Positions 1 through 17,672 of a stretch of 64,000 bases of DNA are shown here, piece after piece. Numbering within the stretch: position 1 is the first letter of the stretch; each line of letters starts with the position of its first letter. The notes beneath the pieces were generated by a model that saw only the letters and a program-made list of their open reading frames with translations, searched no databases and was not told where the DNA came from. The translations under genes and the position numbers were made by a program. The stretch comes from Chromera velia (Eukaryota > Sar > Chromeraceae), in contig JAHBMJ010003042.1 of assembly GCA_018398765.1 (NCBI GenBank), positions 90,081 through 154,080 on the forward strand, written 5' to 3'.

Positions 1-1111
1 GGCTGCCACGGCACCGGCAACGGCACCACCCGCTCCTCCAAGAAGAGCCCCGCCAAAGATGGCAGCGCCATCGAGAGTCTGCGGGTTGCCGTCATAATTA
101 GGCTGGGCAGCCTGATTCACCGTGCCTGAAACAGCACCCCCAGCCGCACCCACAGCGAATCCAGCAGGGACAGCAATCGCAAGTCCCAGTCCACCAGTCA
201 ACACTGTCACAGCCGCTGTCGCAGATGTGGCCGCTACCTCTGTCACTGCGCGAGCTGCAGCAAGCCCACAATTCCTTCCAACCCTTTGGGCTTCCTCCCG
301 ATCGTTCCTACACACCATTGCTGCCTTCACCCCAGAACCCAAAACGGAATTCTCTGAATACTCATGCCACACCTGCTTGGCAGCCCCTATTCCCCCTTCA
401 GTCCACAATTCACCCAGCGAATCCCCCGCAGCGGCAAGCTCATCAAAAACGGGAACGTTGGTGAGAAGCCGACCCCCAGTTACGGTACTGGCGAATGACT
501 TCAAAAAACCTCTCTTGAACGGTTTTTGATCTTCTTTTGTGCCGTGAATTGCTGTGTGAATCCACATGACCCCGGATCCAATAAAGCTGTTTTTTACATA
601 GTCGTCTTTCCACAAATTTCTTGCACGCTCTGACCGGCCAAGACAAAGATGGGCAAAAGACATGACACTCAAAGTGACTTCCTGCACTACCGGCAATTTT
701 ATTCCGCTGGGCCGTCTCCGCTGCAACCCGTCTACATGTAGCCGCAAGGTACACCTCTTCATTTTCCACCTCTCTCTCCTCGCCTTCCGCCCGCATCTCG
801 TCGTCCTTGACCTGTTTCTCCTCATCGTTAATCAGGCTCCCTTGAGAATTTGTTTTAAAACATTTTTTCTTACATGTTTGAAGTATGCTTCACCCAGCTC
901 TCCGACTTTTGCCTTTCCTACGACGAGATTGAACTGACAGCCAACCATGTGCATGAGTCTTCCTTACATAGCTTTTCAAGGTTCTACCAATTTCTACCGT
1001 GCTGGGACGTGCTATGAACACCCGATCCTGAGTAAGAATTCGACACATGCAGACTGCATTTCGAAGGGCATTTTTAAGGCTCGGCTTGAATGCACGGGGC
1101 CTTGCATGCAT
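1..1111 (-). pseudogene. Unrecognised glycine-zipper protein gene, 5' part, interrupted, runs off left edge
   Basis: From about 690 to 1 the minus strand is open and codes a sensible protein. A helical stretch with FKRGFLKSFASTVTGG is followed by two hydrophobic Gly/Ala segments, one near 135-240 (TVLTGGLGLAIAVPAGFAVG) and one near 1-60 (GGALLGGAGGAVAGAVAA). Such glycine zippers usually pack in membranes, so a membrane-inserting or membrane-associated protein is inferred. Upstream, from 690 to 1111, coding-like segments including a charged helix rich in Glu and Lys lie in different frames with no room for introns. The 5' half is therefore probably decayed, or the assembly has indels here. The 3' end is outside the window. 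No family was recognised. I cannot exclude very short introns in place of frame breaks. Confidence 0.45.
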
Positions 1112-3860
1112 GGGTTTACCTGTTCCGAGCTATTAATATGTCACCAGCAGCGTACGTGACGACTAGCTGGCTTTCGCGCGGGCGACATGAGCCGGCCCGG
1201 GTGACTGGCCGGGTCCGACCAAATTTTGTCCTCTGCATAAAAAACTTTAAAAGAAGGTCCGAAGCTTAATTCTTCCGGCAAGCTTCTAGCTATCTTGCAT
1301 GAGTTTTGACCGGTCTGTTCCTTCGGACGACAACCTTCTGTAGGTCTGTTTGTCTGGTAAGATGCACCTATACAGGTACGGTTAGGAAGTGTAAATTAAT
1401 ATAGGAGTAATGCATGTAAATGCTAGTAAATGCATGCGCTATCACGCGTGTAAGTATAAGAAAAACAACATACTACAAATACTTATACTCAGTTATAGTT
1501 CTCTATCAGGTGAAAGTCAGTAGTTTTGTTAGCTAAAACGATCATATAGCCGTAGCTGCCTAGTAAAAGTTTCTTTGTTGTACGTACACTGATATAGACA
1601 GTCTTAGATTCCCCTAGCTTCCAAGCATTCTGCACATATATCGGATAGTACGACAGACATGTACAGTCCGAAAATTGTATTATGAAAAGAAGATACACAT
1701 TTCCTCTAGAACAAAGTACATATAGCATTATATGGTATGCAGTAGATGTAAACTGTCCTAGGTGTGATCTGTAAAGTTATTTTTATATAATAAAGTCTGA
1801 CCACAGACTTTAGACTTTAAAACTTTGTTAGTTTTAAACCTTTAAGAATAAAAAGCTTGAACATCTTCGTTTCTAGGCTCGGATTCAATACATATTGTAT
1901 AATTTCAGATAAAACGCTAATATAATATAATGTAATATAATATAATATAATATAATATAAACTTAATGTAATATGAGAGGATGAAGATTGGGTTAAAGGC
2001 CGGAGATGAGTTAGAAAATAAAGATCCATCCTACGATCGGTCCTGCAAAATCTGATGATGACGCATTTCTTTGGTTATCATTTTTTGAAACGGTTTTTTG
2101 TAAGGCTTCAGAGGCAAGTTATTCTGTTTAGATGAATTAAGAGGGAAAAATTAAAAGACAAACATGGGGTGATCAAATTTATGTAAATATTGATGGAAAA
2201 TCTAGTCAACCATCCAGTAAGCACAACTGTTGCTAGACTGAAAAAAACTCGGCAACCAAGCTTATAAGATTGAGTCTTTGTCTACTGTAGTCGGCAACCA
2301 ATCCACCAGAGTATAACAAGCCGGAAACCAGCGTGGAAGATTTTTCTACACATACAAAGATAGAAATTCTGTCCGTCTACATCAAACACAACACTTCCAA
2401 CAATGTTGCACAACACGTACTTTGCAATACAAACATGTGTCATTCATTGACATGCATGCATATATCAATTATTCGATCCGATTCTTTACTGACTCGCCGC
2501 ACTGGCTCGAAATGTGCGCGCGATCGCATGAAGACGCGGGAAAGTCAGTTAAACTCATTCACCCCAGATACGCGGCATAACCATTCACATCAATCTCGGT
2601 CCTGACAATCAATTTTTATCAAGTTCTAAGCACACAACGTCACTCCAGTCACACATTTACTTGCAGTCTAGAAGTTGAAACCCGGCTGTAGTGCACTGTT
2701 TCTTCCTTCACTGATCCTGTCATTTACTCACAAGTCATGATCAGATGTTATATCGATGACATATTATATTATATTTATATTATTAAATTAGGGGAACCCT
2801 AAAGATATATATATATATTGAATCCAAGCCTAGCTTTGTTTATTGTTTAGGATTGTTTAGCCTTAATTTTGAGATATTTTTCAATGTATAACAAAAAACT
2901 TTTAAAGTGCGTGTAGCGTGTGTTAGCGTGTGTGTAGGTTGTGGTGCGAGCGTAAGCGAGCGCCCCTCATCGACCGTGATTAAGCCGACCCGCGTGTGCG
3001 TCTTTCTGGGGCCGTGATTAAAGTAAGCGCACGCGGTGTTATATGGCGTTTAGCCACACAAAGCAGCAGTCATGTTTCTGTTGCATCAGCGGCGTGTAAC
3101 TAGGCGCGTAAGATCAGTCTGATAGCAAGACACCGAAAAGAGGAACAACAACGGTCGTTCTGACTGACAGACTCTTATACTACCTAGACCACGTTCACGT
3201 AACAGTGCGTTTCAAAAGTTATATTTTAGAGTCTACAGACTTAAAACAGACTTTAAACTTTATTTCACTTTAAAACTTTATAGATCACACTTAGAAACTC
3301 TCTAGCAAACTCTAGTTAAAACGGTATACGTTTATCCTATACTTTAGTATATCCTTTTGTATTATGAATTAATCAATATGATTGAAACTTGTATGATATG
3401 ATATCACCAAAACCGAAAGTCCCAGTTGGCTCTTTGGCTTAATTAAAGACAGCTTTAAGTTTTAAAACGGTGTAGGTAAAAAGCTATGGTTTACGTAGCT
3501 GAGACATGCTGAGAATGCTGAGACCGTGAGTGAAATTGACTTATAGTTTAGAAAGCGTTACTAGCTAACTGCATTAGAAAATATTTAAAAGTAGTGGAAA
3601 GCAAGCTAGAAGACACGCTATCATTCAAAAGAAATCCCCTTTTAAGTTGAACTACTATGTGCAATCCTCTGACATACTTAGTCAATTAAATACTAAAAAA
3701 AACCTTGACTGTATGGTAAATGCACGGCGGTGCATGCTTACTATACAGTGACACGCATCGTTGGGCGCACACTGCACTTAGAGTGTACGTCCACCAACCA
3801 TGGAACTGCCAACTACGCGCCGACATAGGCGCCAAACACACCATCAAATTAGCCCGCCTG
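1112..3860. other. AT-rich intergenic stretch, no gene seen
   Basis: About 2.7 kb, mostly AT-rich, with stop codons in all frames and no splice-bounded coding segment. It holds a TAATA-type simple repeat near 1918-1962 and a GC-richer patch near 2930-3130. The last part, about 3690-3860, lies downstream of the HydE stop and is probably its 3' untranslated region. Confidence 0.6.
1918..1962. repeat. TAATA pentanucleotide simple repeat
   Basis: Near-perfect tandem array of a 5-bp AT unit. By analogy with the retroposon tails elsewhere in this window it may be the tail of a decayed insertion on the minus strand, but no 3' hairpin is recognisable next to it. Confidence 0.8.
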
Positions 3861-8680
<4,820 letters not shown>

Positions 8681-9393
8681 AGGTCCTTTGTGATAAGAAA
8701 TTCAGAAGCGTGTCCAGTGAGAGGTGCACACGCGGTGGGACTCTTCTGGATCAAATCTTGTTGCCCTGTCAAAGTTCAGAGGTCAGGGTTAAACAAATTA
8801 ACTGGCAATGAATGTGAGTTTCACCAAGGCGTGAAAACATCAGGGACGTCGGAGGCATGCGAATGTTTCTCGGGTGTGTCCTTGGCAGAGACCTCATGGT
8901 GTCTGTGTGGAAGTACTCGTCGGATTGATCTCAGTCGAAGACATCATTGTGTCGAAGTCTCAAGATGTCTCAAGCATGCACTTCAGTTCTGAATTCTGAC
9001 ACATGCAGCGCGCGCGCGTAGACGGCCGCGATGACGCACGCAGATCGATCGCAGATTACTGCAGCTCGGCCATGGCTCTGCCTTCTCGTCAGCTAGGTGC
9101 TCATACCATGCATGCAGAGCAACAGTGCAACAGATCTCCAAACAACACATGCTGCCGTGACATGCATGCGCATATATACAATCGCACACAGTTGTTCGCT
9201 CTCCTGACATCTACTGGCAGTGTCTGGCAATGACCTCAACGCATCAACAAACACAAACCATGTCAAAAAGTGGAAGGCCGGTGCAATCACGAGCCGATTT
9301 CAGGAAAGTTTCGCCGAAAGCCATACCTGGAAAAAAAGTATCGAGTTCGACGAAAAAGGAAACTAATGTGTAATCCAGCTCACATCGAAAGAA
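8681..9393. promoter_or_regulatory. Shared upstream region of divergent HydE and LRR genes
   Basis: 713 bp between two start codons that face away from each other, so promoters of both genes must lie here or in upstream exons. It holds two exact TGCATGC words (9109-9115, 9163-9169), a further GCATGC near 8973 and a CG-alternating run near 9009. TGCATGC is a known ApiAP2-linked promoter word in apicomplexans; its use here is inferred. No TATA box was identified. Confidence 0.5.
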
Positions 9394-12300
9394 ATGGTAG
9401 ACAACGCAAAAGACAGCACTTCCGAAATGCAGGAACAGAAGGAAAAACCTCCTTCCGGTACCTCTCTGGGGGGTTTTGAAATTCTTCCTCTTCGAGTTCG
9501 GCGTCTGCTGTTTGATTTCATTGCGTGTGCTTTGCCCGTTGACGTTTTAGTCTTTTCCTGCTCTTGTTCGAAAGCTCGCTCTGCCCTGAGCCCTGTAGTA
9601 CCACTGGAGACTGCAACAAAAATCCAAAACTGCAAACAGCTGATTCAGGAACTCATCGGGGGCTCTCCGTTCGAATTGAAATTGTTTCACGGCACTGGCT
9701 CCACTCTGTTCGCTCTCTGTTCTTTCGACTCAGCTCTGCAGCGAGGAGGATCTCCCACCGAGGAAGGAGACACCACAAACCCTGTGAACCCTTCAGATGC
9801 ATCGGCAAAAGGGAAGACGCCTCTCGCTGCATCTTCAAATTCCGAGTTGAGATGTTTAGAGCTTAAAACCCCTCAGTGGATCGCAGACAAACTTTTTGGA
9901 TGCAGAGAGCCCTCCGGGAGGCTGTATGACCAATCGCATCTCTCTGAGCTGCTGGTTGGCCAGACCAACCACCCGCCAGACCGAAAGCCTCCAGAAGAGA
10001 AGGTCAAGACACTCCACGGTCTTCTTGCTGATCTCCTTTCTCCTCCCCAGGCAGATCCCAATGGAGAAGGAGGACAGCCGGGCGGTCTCTGGAGGAAACA
10101 AACAGAGTACAGCAACGAACGGGAAGAGGAGATAGGGACGAGAACACTTCGATCAGTAGATTGCCAGACTCGCACAGTCGGGTGGATTCAGTTGCCTCTC
10201 TTTTCTCCCTCGGATGCGGCTCTGAGAGCATACGGAAAGACTGGGATGAGAGTAGGTTTGTATATTGAACACAGACGAAGCTTTGTTCATGAGGAAGAAT
10301 GGTGATTCCAAACAGAGTGTCTGTCCAATGCAGAAGAAAATATCAACCATGGTAGTTTCATCAGATAGGACGAAGTGCAATGTAGTCAGAATCATAATTG
10401 CTTGCATTGTCCATTCTCCGCCATCTCACTCCTCTCTCTCCGTCTCTTTCTTTCTGCCGCCCACCCTCTTTTTCTCTTTTCCTTTTCTGGCCTTTCTTTC
10501 TCATCACTTGTCTGTCTTTCTGGCTTTCCGTCGGCCTGTCTGTCTCCCTGACTGTCGGCCATTTGTCTGTCTCTCTTTCTCCGTCTCCAGTTGCGTGTCT
10601 GTCTACTGCTCCCTTCTACAACCGCTCTTGATCACTTTCTGAGGAACAGCGGTTGGGGTCTAGGTTTCGTTTCATCAGAGAGAGATCCTGTAGCAAATGG
10701 AACTCGAGCACAGGCTCCTCTCTCTCTTTTCCGGTTTGGGGAGGCATGAGTGACTCGAAACCTTGCACTGCATTGAGTAACCCAGGCGGAGCTGTAGGTG
10801 ACCGTCACGGGACACGTCGGCACGGTGGAGAACGTGCAAGGCGGAATTAGGGGTCAAGGGGGGTGAGAAGTAGGTGCGCGCTTTAGGAGGGGCGAGGAAA
10901 GGGGGGCAGAAGAAAATTTCAAAAGATAGATTTCTCTTGTGAATGCAATTCTTCACCAATTTTGGTCTAACATTCTGGTGCCTACCGGTACCCTATCGTA
11001 TAGTAATGCACGCCTATATTCTCTTTAGGTTTAATTCTCCCTTATTCTCTCTTCAATTGAGCAGCACCTTGATTTGAGCTGCTCTTGGACTATTGCGTCC
11101 CCCTCTGCCTTTCTGTCTATTAGCGGTGTGACGGTTAGTTCGTGGTCGTGTTTTTTTACTGATTTCGCTTTATTTGTTCTCAGACACCTAGTTAGACACC
11201 TTGTACGTTACTGTACGTAAGTAGGTATAAGTAGGAGTTTATGGCTTAGGTTTAAGTATGTTTAAAGTAGTTTTAGGCTAGGATTTTATGACCTCCCTGA
11301 ACCTAACTACCACTTGAAAGTTTAGGCCGCATTTTTGGATAAGGTTGAAAGTCCGTGCCGCAGACGCAGATCATTTATGGTATCTTGATGATGATGATGA
11401 TGATGATTGAGGGTTAAATCCTAGAAAGCCAAAGCCGTATATCTGGACGGTGTCTTAATCGTCTCCGCCACAGGTAGCCGCAGGCGTGGACGGTCTCTTG
11501 AAAAAAGATACCGCAGATAGAGATGATCTTAATTATATTTTTTCAAGTGGCACTTAGGTTCAGGGAGGTTGATTTTATGAAATTTAATTTCAGCGAGAAT
11601 TTTTATGGGATTTTAGTAAATTTTAGCTAAGAATAGGTTAAACGCCTATGGCACAGGCTTTTAAGTACTTTCAAACTATTTCAAACAGAATTTCAAACAG
11701 CACAAAGCTTGCTCATATTCATTACCATCAGTACGGATATTTGTGCAGTGACTGTACGTGTAGTCCGATATCACCCAGGCCAATCATGGTTATCCCGAAA
11801 AAACGTCTATACCTTTCTTTCGATCGCCCCGAGCGGCGCCGCCAGCGGCCAACCCGAGCGCCCGGGCGGCCCGCCGCGTGTGATGCACGCATGCATGCAT
11901 GCCACGTACTGCGTGCAGCGGCACTGCAGCCATGCATATTGCAGCCATGCATGCAGCTCGCAGGCCGGGCCGTAGCCCGGGCCCCTATAGCTAGCTCATC
12001 AGAAATGATTTGTACGTGTACATCAGTCACGACCATACTCGATATCATCTTCCGCATCGCTGCTGGCATCTTCACCTTCAGTAACTTCATGTGATTTCTT
12101 TCTGATACGAGGAGACCAGAAAGCGCGATAGAGTGATGATTGCGTGCCTCTGCACAATAGTTGTACATGACTCGTGAAGGAAGCTTCTTGGTTCACATCG
12201 TGTCCTTGAAAGAGACGGCAGGGGAGCTTTGAGTCCTCTCTAGTACCAGTCGATTTTTTTTCATCATTCTCTTCCTGCCCTTCCACTGTTCTCTCCTCGA

Positions 12301-15300
12301 GAAAATGTCGCAAATAATCGACAGCTCCCAGAATTTTGCTCCAGGTGAGTTGTCCCCGCCCTTTCTTTCCCCATTGGTGGAGGCTTCTTCCGCGCCTGGC
12401 AAAATTGGTTCCCAAAATTTTTCTTCTCGTCCCTTTGACTGTCTTGCAGCTGCAGATAACCTGCAAATGACTGAGACTGCATCATTGCAGAGGACACACA
12501 ATGTGCTCTGCTCGCTCATTGAACATGCTCGCCCGAGTGCAGAGGTGAGCCGCTCGGAGTCTCCTGTCTATTTTTTTTTTCAAAAGTTCAATCGGCGCCT
12601 CCAGTCTCTCTGTGTTTGCCGCTTTGCATGTTTCTCAAAAAAAGCTTGCCTGCGGGTTTCCATTGCAGGAGATATCGGAGCTTGCCTCAGACAGGAAGGG
12701 CTTCGGCTTGGCGCTGATTCTTCTGGGGTTCATCCGAACGGTCAGCCAGAGACGGAAACCTTTAATCTTCCGTCCTGAACCCTGATCGCTGTGCCAAGAC
12801 TGTTCGGATAATCTTCCGTCATGAACCCTGATCGCTGTGCCAAGACTGTTCGAAGAATGGTGTGAGTGGCCGTGAAGAGATTGTGTTGTGTACGTGGCGT
12901 AATAATGTATGTGTGCAGGGACGCTCACTTTTGCCCCTGGCAACTCTTGACCTTTCGGGTGAGTGGCGGAAGAGTTGAATCCATTCTCTTTTGTTTGTGC
13001 CCTCCTTTCTCAACGGCCTCTCAACCTTTGTTTTCATACAGAGTCTTGAGAGTTTGTCTTGGAGCTGCGTCGTCTTTTTTATTGGAAAGGCTTTTGCTCC
13101 TGTCTCTCCTACTGTGACCCTCCCTGCCTTTGAAGATCCTTGTCTTTTCCTCCTCGCCCCCTTTTGTAGTCATTTGCACACAGGAGCGGGAGGTGTGCGT
13201 GTGCCCGCATGCAGGTTTCTCGCTGAGTGCCCGAAAGCTGAAGCGTCTTCTGTCGTCCCTCCCCTCGGGGCCTGGTGTTGTGGAGACGCTCAGATGCGGT
13301 CAGTAAAGGTATAGGCGACGGCTGTAAAAGTGACACCGCCCGAGGTGGAGACCTTCGTGTGATCAGGGCAGAGCGAATGAGATGGAGGGAGGAGGAAGGG
13401 AGGAGTCACCATCGTTTTTGTGATGTGAAGGTAACCATCGAAGCAGAGATGCATGTGCCCTTTCAGTTTGTTTGTCTGTATCCAGCCGCCCTCGCATGCA
13501 CCACCTTCTTGCAGGTCCTCATGTCTGCAAGGACGCCTGTCTGCCTGTGCTCCTCGACTTCCTCCTTCGACTCAAAGCGGGGGGAGCAAGGGGGGCGCCG
13601 TCCATCTCTCTGAAGACTCTCAGCCTTGCAAGTCAGTTGCGTGCTTTACCTGAGGATGAGTCCCTCGGTGAGAATCTGAAGGCAGGCCCGATGCATGCAC
13701 GTGTTGTCATGTGACTCTCCGTATGCGCGTCTTTTGCCTTCCGATAAAGTGCACTTGCGGACCTCTGCAATCACCATGCTGTTCCAAAAAAAGAAAATGG
13801 AAAATCGGTGGTTGGCATCTTTTGTTCTCTCTCCTTGTCGCTCTGCAGAGTGCGATCTCGGCTCGACGATAAATTTCATCTTTCCGTTGCTGTACCTCGA
13901 TCTGAGTGGTCAGTCAACAGAAAGAGCGACTGAGACATATTTTGGCAGGCGTTTTTTGTCTGTTGTGTGCATAAGAAGAAGGGAAAAGAGAGAAAAACAC
14001 AGTCTGTCTGTGTGTGGATATTGCAAGAGAATGAAGGGATGCAAAGCTATCCATAGCCAATCGACTTGTCTTTTCTTTGCAGAGCCGACTCCAAAAATAC
14101 TGCTCTGCTTTGCACTAGCGTTGCCGGTAGTTCGCTTCGTCTGCGTCATGCTGTGTGTGGCCATAAATGATTCCCCCTCTCGTCTGCCTTCTCAGACTTT
14201 GCATCTCACCTTCACGTGTCTCTCCGGATGTCTCGAATGTCTTCCTGTACGCAAAGTCTTTGTCCTCTCTCAAGTGTCTGTCTTTTCATAGCTATCTCGC
14301 TGGCAGGACTCCCAATTTCCACAAGTGATCCATAAACTCACAACGTCTTCCCCACTGCAGGAAGCAGACTCCGTAGGGTGTCTGTGGAAGACCTCGCGTC
14401 TGTATTCTCGTTTGGATGGCTCCCCAACCTTCTGAGCCTTGACTTGAGTGACAACCCTTTGGGCCCTTCAGGGCTGAAGGCGTTTGCGAGGGGCCTTTCT
14501 TCGTCACCGCAGTCACTCCCCCTACAGTCCCTCAAACTTGCCCGAACAAAGGCCAAAGCAGAGGGGGTGGGAGCGTTAGCAGAAGCACTGAAAGCAAAGA
14601 AGACGACCTCTCTGCAGACTCTCGACCTTGCAGAGAACGAGATGAGGCCGGCAGGGTTGAAGCACTTCGCATCTGCAGTCAATGCAGAGGCTGTACCTCA
14701 CCTGAAAGTGCTGGTGCTGAAGAAGAATGAGCTGGCTGATGTGACAGATGAGGAGAAAGACTATGCCCCGATTTCCGAACTTCTCACCACAAATGCGTTG
14801 AAGGAGTTGGAGGAATTTGATTTGAGCGACAACTGCTTGTTTGACGAGGATTTCGAGGAGATAGGGGATGAGGGTGAAGTGTGGGAGGGCCTGGCTGATG
14901 GAGAGGAGGCGGAGGACGGTGGTGGCAGTAACGGTGAGAGTGGGGGTGTTCAGAATTATTCCTTGTTAGAGGGCGTTGACGAGATTGGGGGTGGGGGTGT
15001 GGAGGAGGATGCGGATGGGGATGGGGATGGTGACGGCAGTGTCTATCAGGTTGAGCTTGGGAGTATCTTTCCATGTGCTGCCGCCTTGGCGGTCCCCGGT
15101 CGCTTCCCAAAATTGCGACGGCTCGATCTGGGATCAACTGATTTTTTGGAGGAGGGGGTCTGTATGGCCTCTGGGGAGTTGGCAGCTTTTGCAACTGCAT
15201 TGGGGGTGGGGGGGTTGCCGTTTCTTCAAGAACTTGTCCTCCCCGGTGGGGGCTTTAGACAGAGTCCAATTCCAGAGGGCGTCGTTGCTCTTGCCAATGC

Positions 15301-16928
15301 CCTTACCTCTGGGCACCGGTCTCGGTTGAAATGTTTGAAAATGCAGTCTCGATACAATGTGACAGGTGAGGTGTTTGCGGGGCTCTGTCGCTCTCTGGTA
15401 ACAGGTAAGGTATCCCTCCTGCAGTCTCTAGATCTTAAAAGGTACAATGATGATGCCGAAGAAGGGGTGCTTGCCCTTGCAGAGGGGATTCAGGGACAGA
15501 GGTTGTCCTCGCTTGAAAGTTTTCGGCTAAAGCTGCCATACGTAAAGGGGTTTGCAGTGTCGGGCTTGGGACTAGCGTTTGGTTGTGGGGGATGTCCGGG
15601 TCTCCAAAAGCTCGACCTCAAATGGTCGGAGGAAGGGGATGAGGGGGTGAGGGGACTAGCGGAGGGTTTGGGTGGGGGGCGTTTGTCGTTCCTTCGGGAT
15701 CTTTCTCTTATTTTGGATTGCGGTGTGGGAGGCGAGGGTGAGAGGGAGTGGGCAGGCGAGGGGTGTAAAGCTCTAGGGGAGGTTTTGAGCACCGGCAAGG
15801 TCCCTTCCCTCCGGACTGTGAGTCTGGGTTGGCATCGCGACAAGAGCTTTGCTCGTCTCTCTGAGGGTCTGTCTCGAGGGAGAGTTGACCCACCATTGCT
15901 TTTGGACATTAATTTCCTGGGAGCGTATAATGGCTGCGCTGACGTGGGAGTGACCAGGTTTGTAAAAGTTATTCGAGCAGGCAAGCTGTCGGGGTTGCGG
16001 AAAGTGAGCTTAGAGGGGTATCAGATGCTGAGCAGAAAGAGGTGGGGGGCGCTCGGAAAGGCCCTCACACACAGATGCCTTGTTAAGCTCTTTAGAGGAG
16101 CTGCACATTCGCGTTCACACACTAAGAGCGAATGCCGCTTTTCTCGAGGGCCTCTCCAGAGGTACGGGACGACTGCCCGTCCTGCATACCATCCGCTGTT
16201 CCCGCGGTTCCTCCATCAGAACAGAGGGTACTCAGTCTCTGTCCGCCCTTGTGACCGGGGGTCGGGTCCCTTCCCTCAAAGACCTGGAAGTGAATTTGCG
16301 GGGGATCGGGCAGCACGGGATGCAAGCGCTTGCTGCTGCCCTGAGTTCTCCCCACATCTCCGCATTGCGCCGACTGCACGTATCCAGTTTGAGCAGATTG
16401 ATTTTCCCACCCTCAAATTTCGCTGCAGAAGCGGGCATGCTCTCAGGTTGGCTGAGCTCTGGGCATCTCCGCAGGTTGGAAGAGGTGAGGGTGGGGGGTC
16501 TTTGGGAGATTGAACTCGTTCGCGCGGTGTGTGTGGGTCTGGGCACTGGTAAGTTGTCCTCCCTTGGCGCGCTTCATTTCTGGGACTGTCGATTCGGGGG
16601 GGAGGGCGGCAGGGCTCTCTCAGAGCTTCTGGTCGCAGAGAAACTGCCAAGCTTGAGAGTATTCGAGGCTGGGGGGACAAGGCTCGCAGACGAAGGGGTC
16701 AGAGCATTGATAGAGGTATGGATGACCCGAGACCCCCCTCCCCTGCAGCATTTAAACTTTCAGCACGATGAACTCACCGGCGCAATCGTGAATCCAGTGT
16801 TGAGACTGCTGGGCTCGCAGCAGCTGCCTGCCCTGGAGACGTTGGGTCTATTCGGGAATGAAAGGATTGATGAGAGATCGAGGAAGTCGCTCTTCGGAAC
16901 GTTTCCAGAAGTTGTAAAGTTTGATTAG
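9394..16928 (+). CDS. Large leucine-rich-repeat protein (RNI-like), multi-exon, with one frame break
   Basis: Proposed exons: 9394-10251, 12491-12544, 12669-12740, 12919-12958, 13515-13667, 13849-13908, 14083-14126, 14196 to about 14250, and from about 14361 to 16928. Phases agree up to 14126; the next two junctions are unresolved. The first exon has an F-box-like helical start (LPLRVRRLLFDFI, then a Cys/Ser-rich helix) and no LRRs; joining it across a 2.2-kb intron is inference, and it could be a separate gene. Short exons carry single LRR cores (LLPLATLDLS, SLKTLSLA, PLLYLDLS). The last exon has about 20 degenerate LRRs of ribonuclease-inhibitor type (LLSLDLSDNPLG, LQTLDLAENE), broken by a Glu/Asp/Gly-rich spacer. 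At about 16080 the reading moves by one base with LRRs continuing (LEELHIRV) to the stop at 16926, so the locus is a recent pseudogene, a polymorphic allele or an assembly error. Probably a binding scaffold; partner unknown. Confidence 0.7.
10252..12490. other. Proposed large first intron of the LRR gene, with AT-rich island and MITE
   Basis: Begins with a GTAGGT donor and ends with CATTGCAG. It holds a C/T-rich part (10400-10630), an AT-rich island (10960-11800) with the 280-bp MITE, and a GCATGC-rich patch near 11885-11960. A 65-codon ORF at 10653-10850 has no recognisable content. If the first exon is a separate gene, this is intergenic. Confidence 0.5.
11291..11570. mobile_element. MITE, ~30-bp terminal inverted repeats, 9-10 bp target duplication (copy 1)
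   Basis: The left end begins ACCTCCCTGAACCTAACTAC; the right end is its inverted partner (CAGGGAGGTT at the edge) with about 28 of 30 positions matching. The 9-10 bp word GATTTTATGA flanks both sides (11282-11291 and 11571-11580). The element is non-coding. Compared with copy 2 at 18207-18439 it carries an internal insertion of about 48 bp starting with a GAT microsatellite. Non-autonomous DNA transposon; the duplication length suggests a Mutator-like or related transposase, which is inference. Confidence 0.88.
12765..12856. repeat. Two tandem copies of a 46-bp unit in an LRR-gene intron
   Basis: 12765-12810 is repeated at 12811-12856 with a few changes. The unit starts ATCTTCCGTC. It lies in the intron between the exons ending at 12740 and starting at 12919. 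Confidence 0.9.
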
Positions 16929-17384
16929 TATCTCATAAAGTTAAATTGTGTCACGATCGTCGGACACTACTCGCAATTTATACCAATTGGTGAGATCAAT
17001 TTAGGAATCGATTCGGTTTATTCTTCAATCAATACACATGATTGGTTCTTCGTGGCCTTGATGGAGTCTCGGCGTTAACTCCCCGGCCCGTTTAAGTGAG
17101 TTAATTAAACCTACGCACAATAAAATTTTTACATTTATACACTATTCTGAGGCTAGTTTTGAGGCCGCTTCTGGTCTACCTTCTAAGCTATACTTATCTA
17201 TCAATTCTTTTTTAACCTTTTTATTAGGATCGAGTCTTTAATACATGTTGCCACGGTGTTCGCTAAAAAAAAAAAATGATCGGGGGAAATTCTTTTAACA
17301 TCACTTAACAAACTTGAGTTGTACAGCGAATAGACAACACTTGTACACTGATCAACTCCACGGCGACTTAACAAACAACAACTA

Positions 17385-17454
17385 TGCATGTATGTACCGC
17401 CCAGGAGCTTAGCGCTCCAACTGGGGTTAGGCATCCTCTAACTAACTAACTAAC
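17385..17454 (+). mobile_element. Retroposon 3' tail with hairpin and TAAC repeat (family B)
   Basis: A short GC-rich segment with a stem-loop (GGAGCTTAGCGCTCC) followed by GGTTAGGCAT and a (TAAC)n tail. The same layout, with a changed but still paired stem and an AATC tail, occurs inverted at 57222-57300. This looks like two 5'-truncated copies of one non-LTR family. Confidence 0.5.
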
Positions 17455-17558
17455 ACAACATCGTACAATATTCAAAATTCAAACAACAGTTGTTTCAAAC
17501 TTTTAGTATGTTTAAAACTTTGTTACTTTGAGTTATAGTTTGACAAAATAAAACCGAA

Positions 17559-17583
17559 AAAGAAAGAAAGAAAGAAAGAAAAA

Positions 17584-17619
<36 letters not shown>

Positions 17620-17631
17620 ACGAAAGAAAAA

Positions 17632-17663
<32 letters not shown>

Positions 17664-17672
17664 ACGAACGAA
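17559..17672. repeat. GAAA tetranucleotide microsatellite
   Basis: Long, slightly interrupted (GAAA)n array. A second, shorter array of the same unit lies at about 18030-18064. Confidence 0.95.

Noticed and set aside
10653-10850. 65-codon plus-strand ORF after the first LRR-gene exon
   Set aside because: No similarity, composition unremarkable, and the exon phases connect better to 12491.
14784-15984. Long minus-strand ORFs opposite the LRR exon (138 and 164 codons)
   Set aside because: His/Pro/Arg-rich antisense shadows of the Glu/Gly/Leu-rich LRR coding strand.
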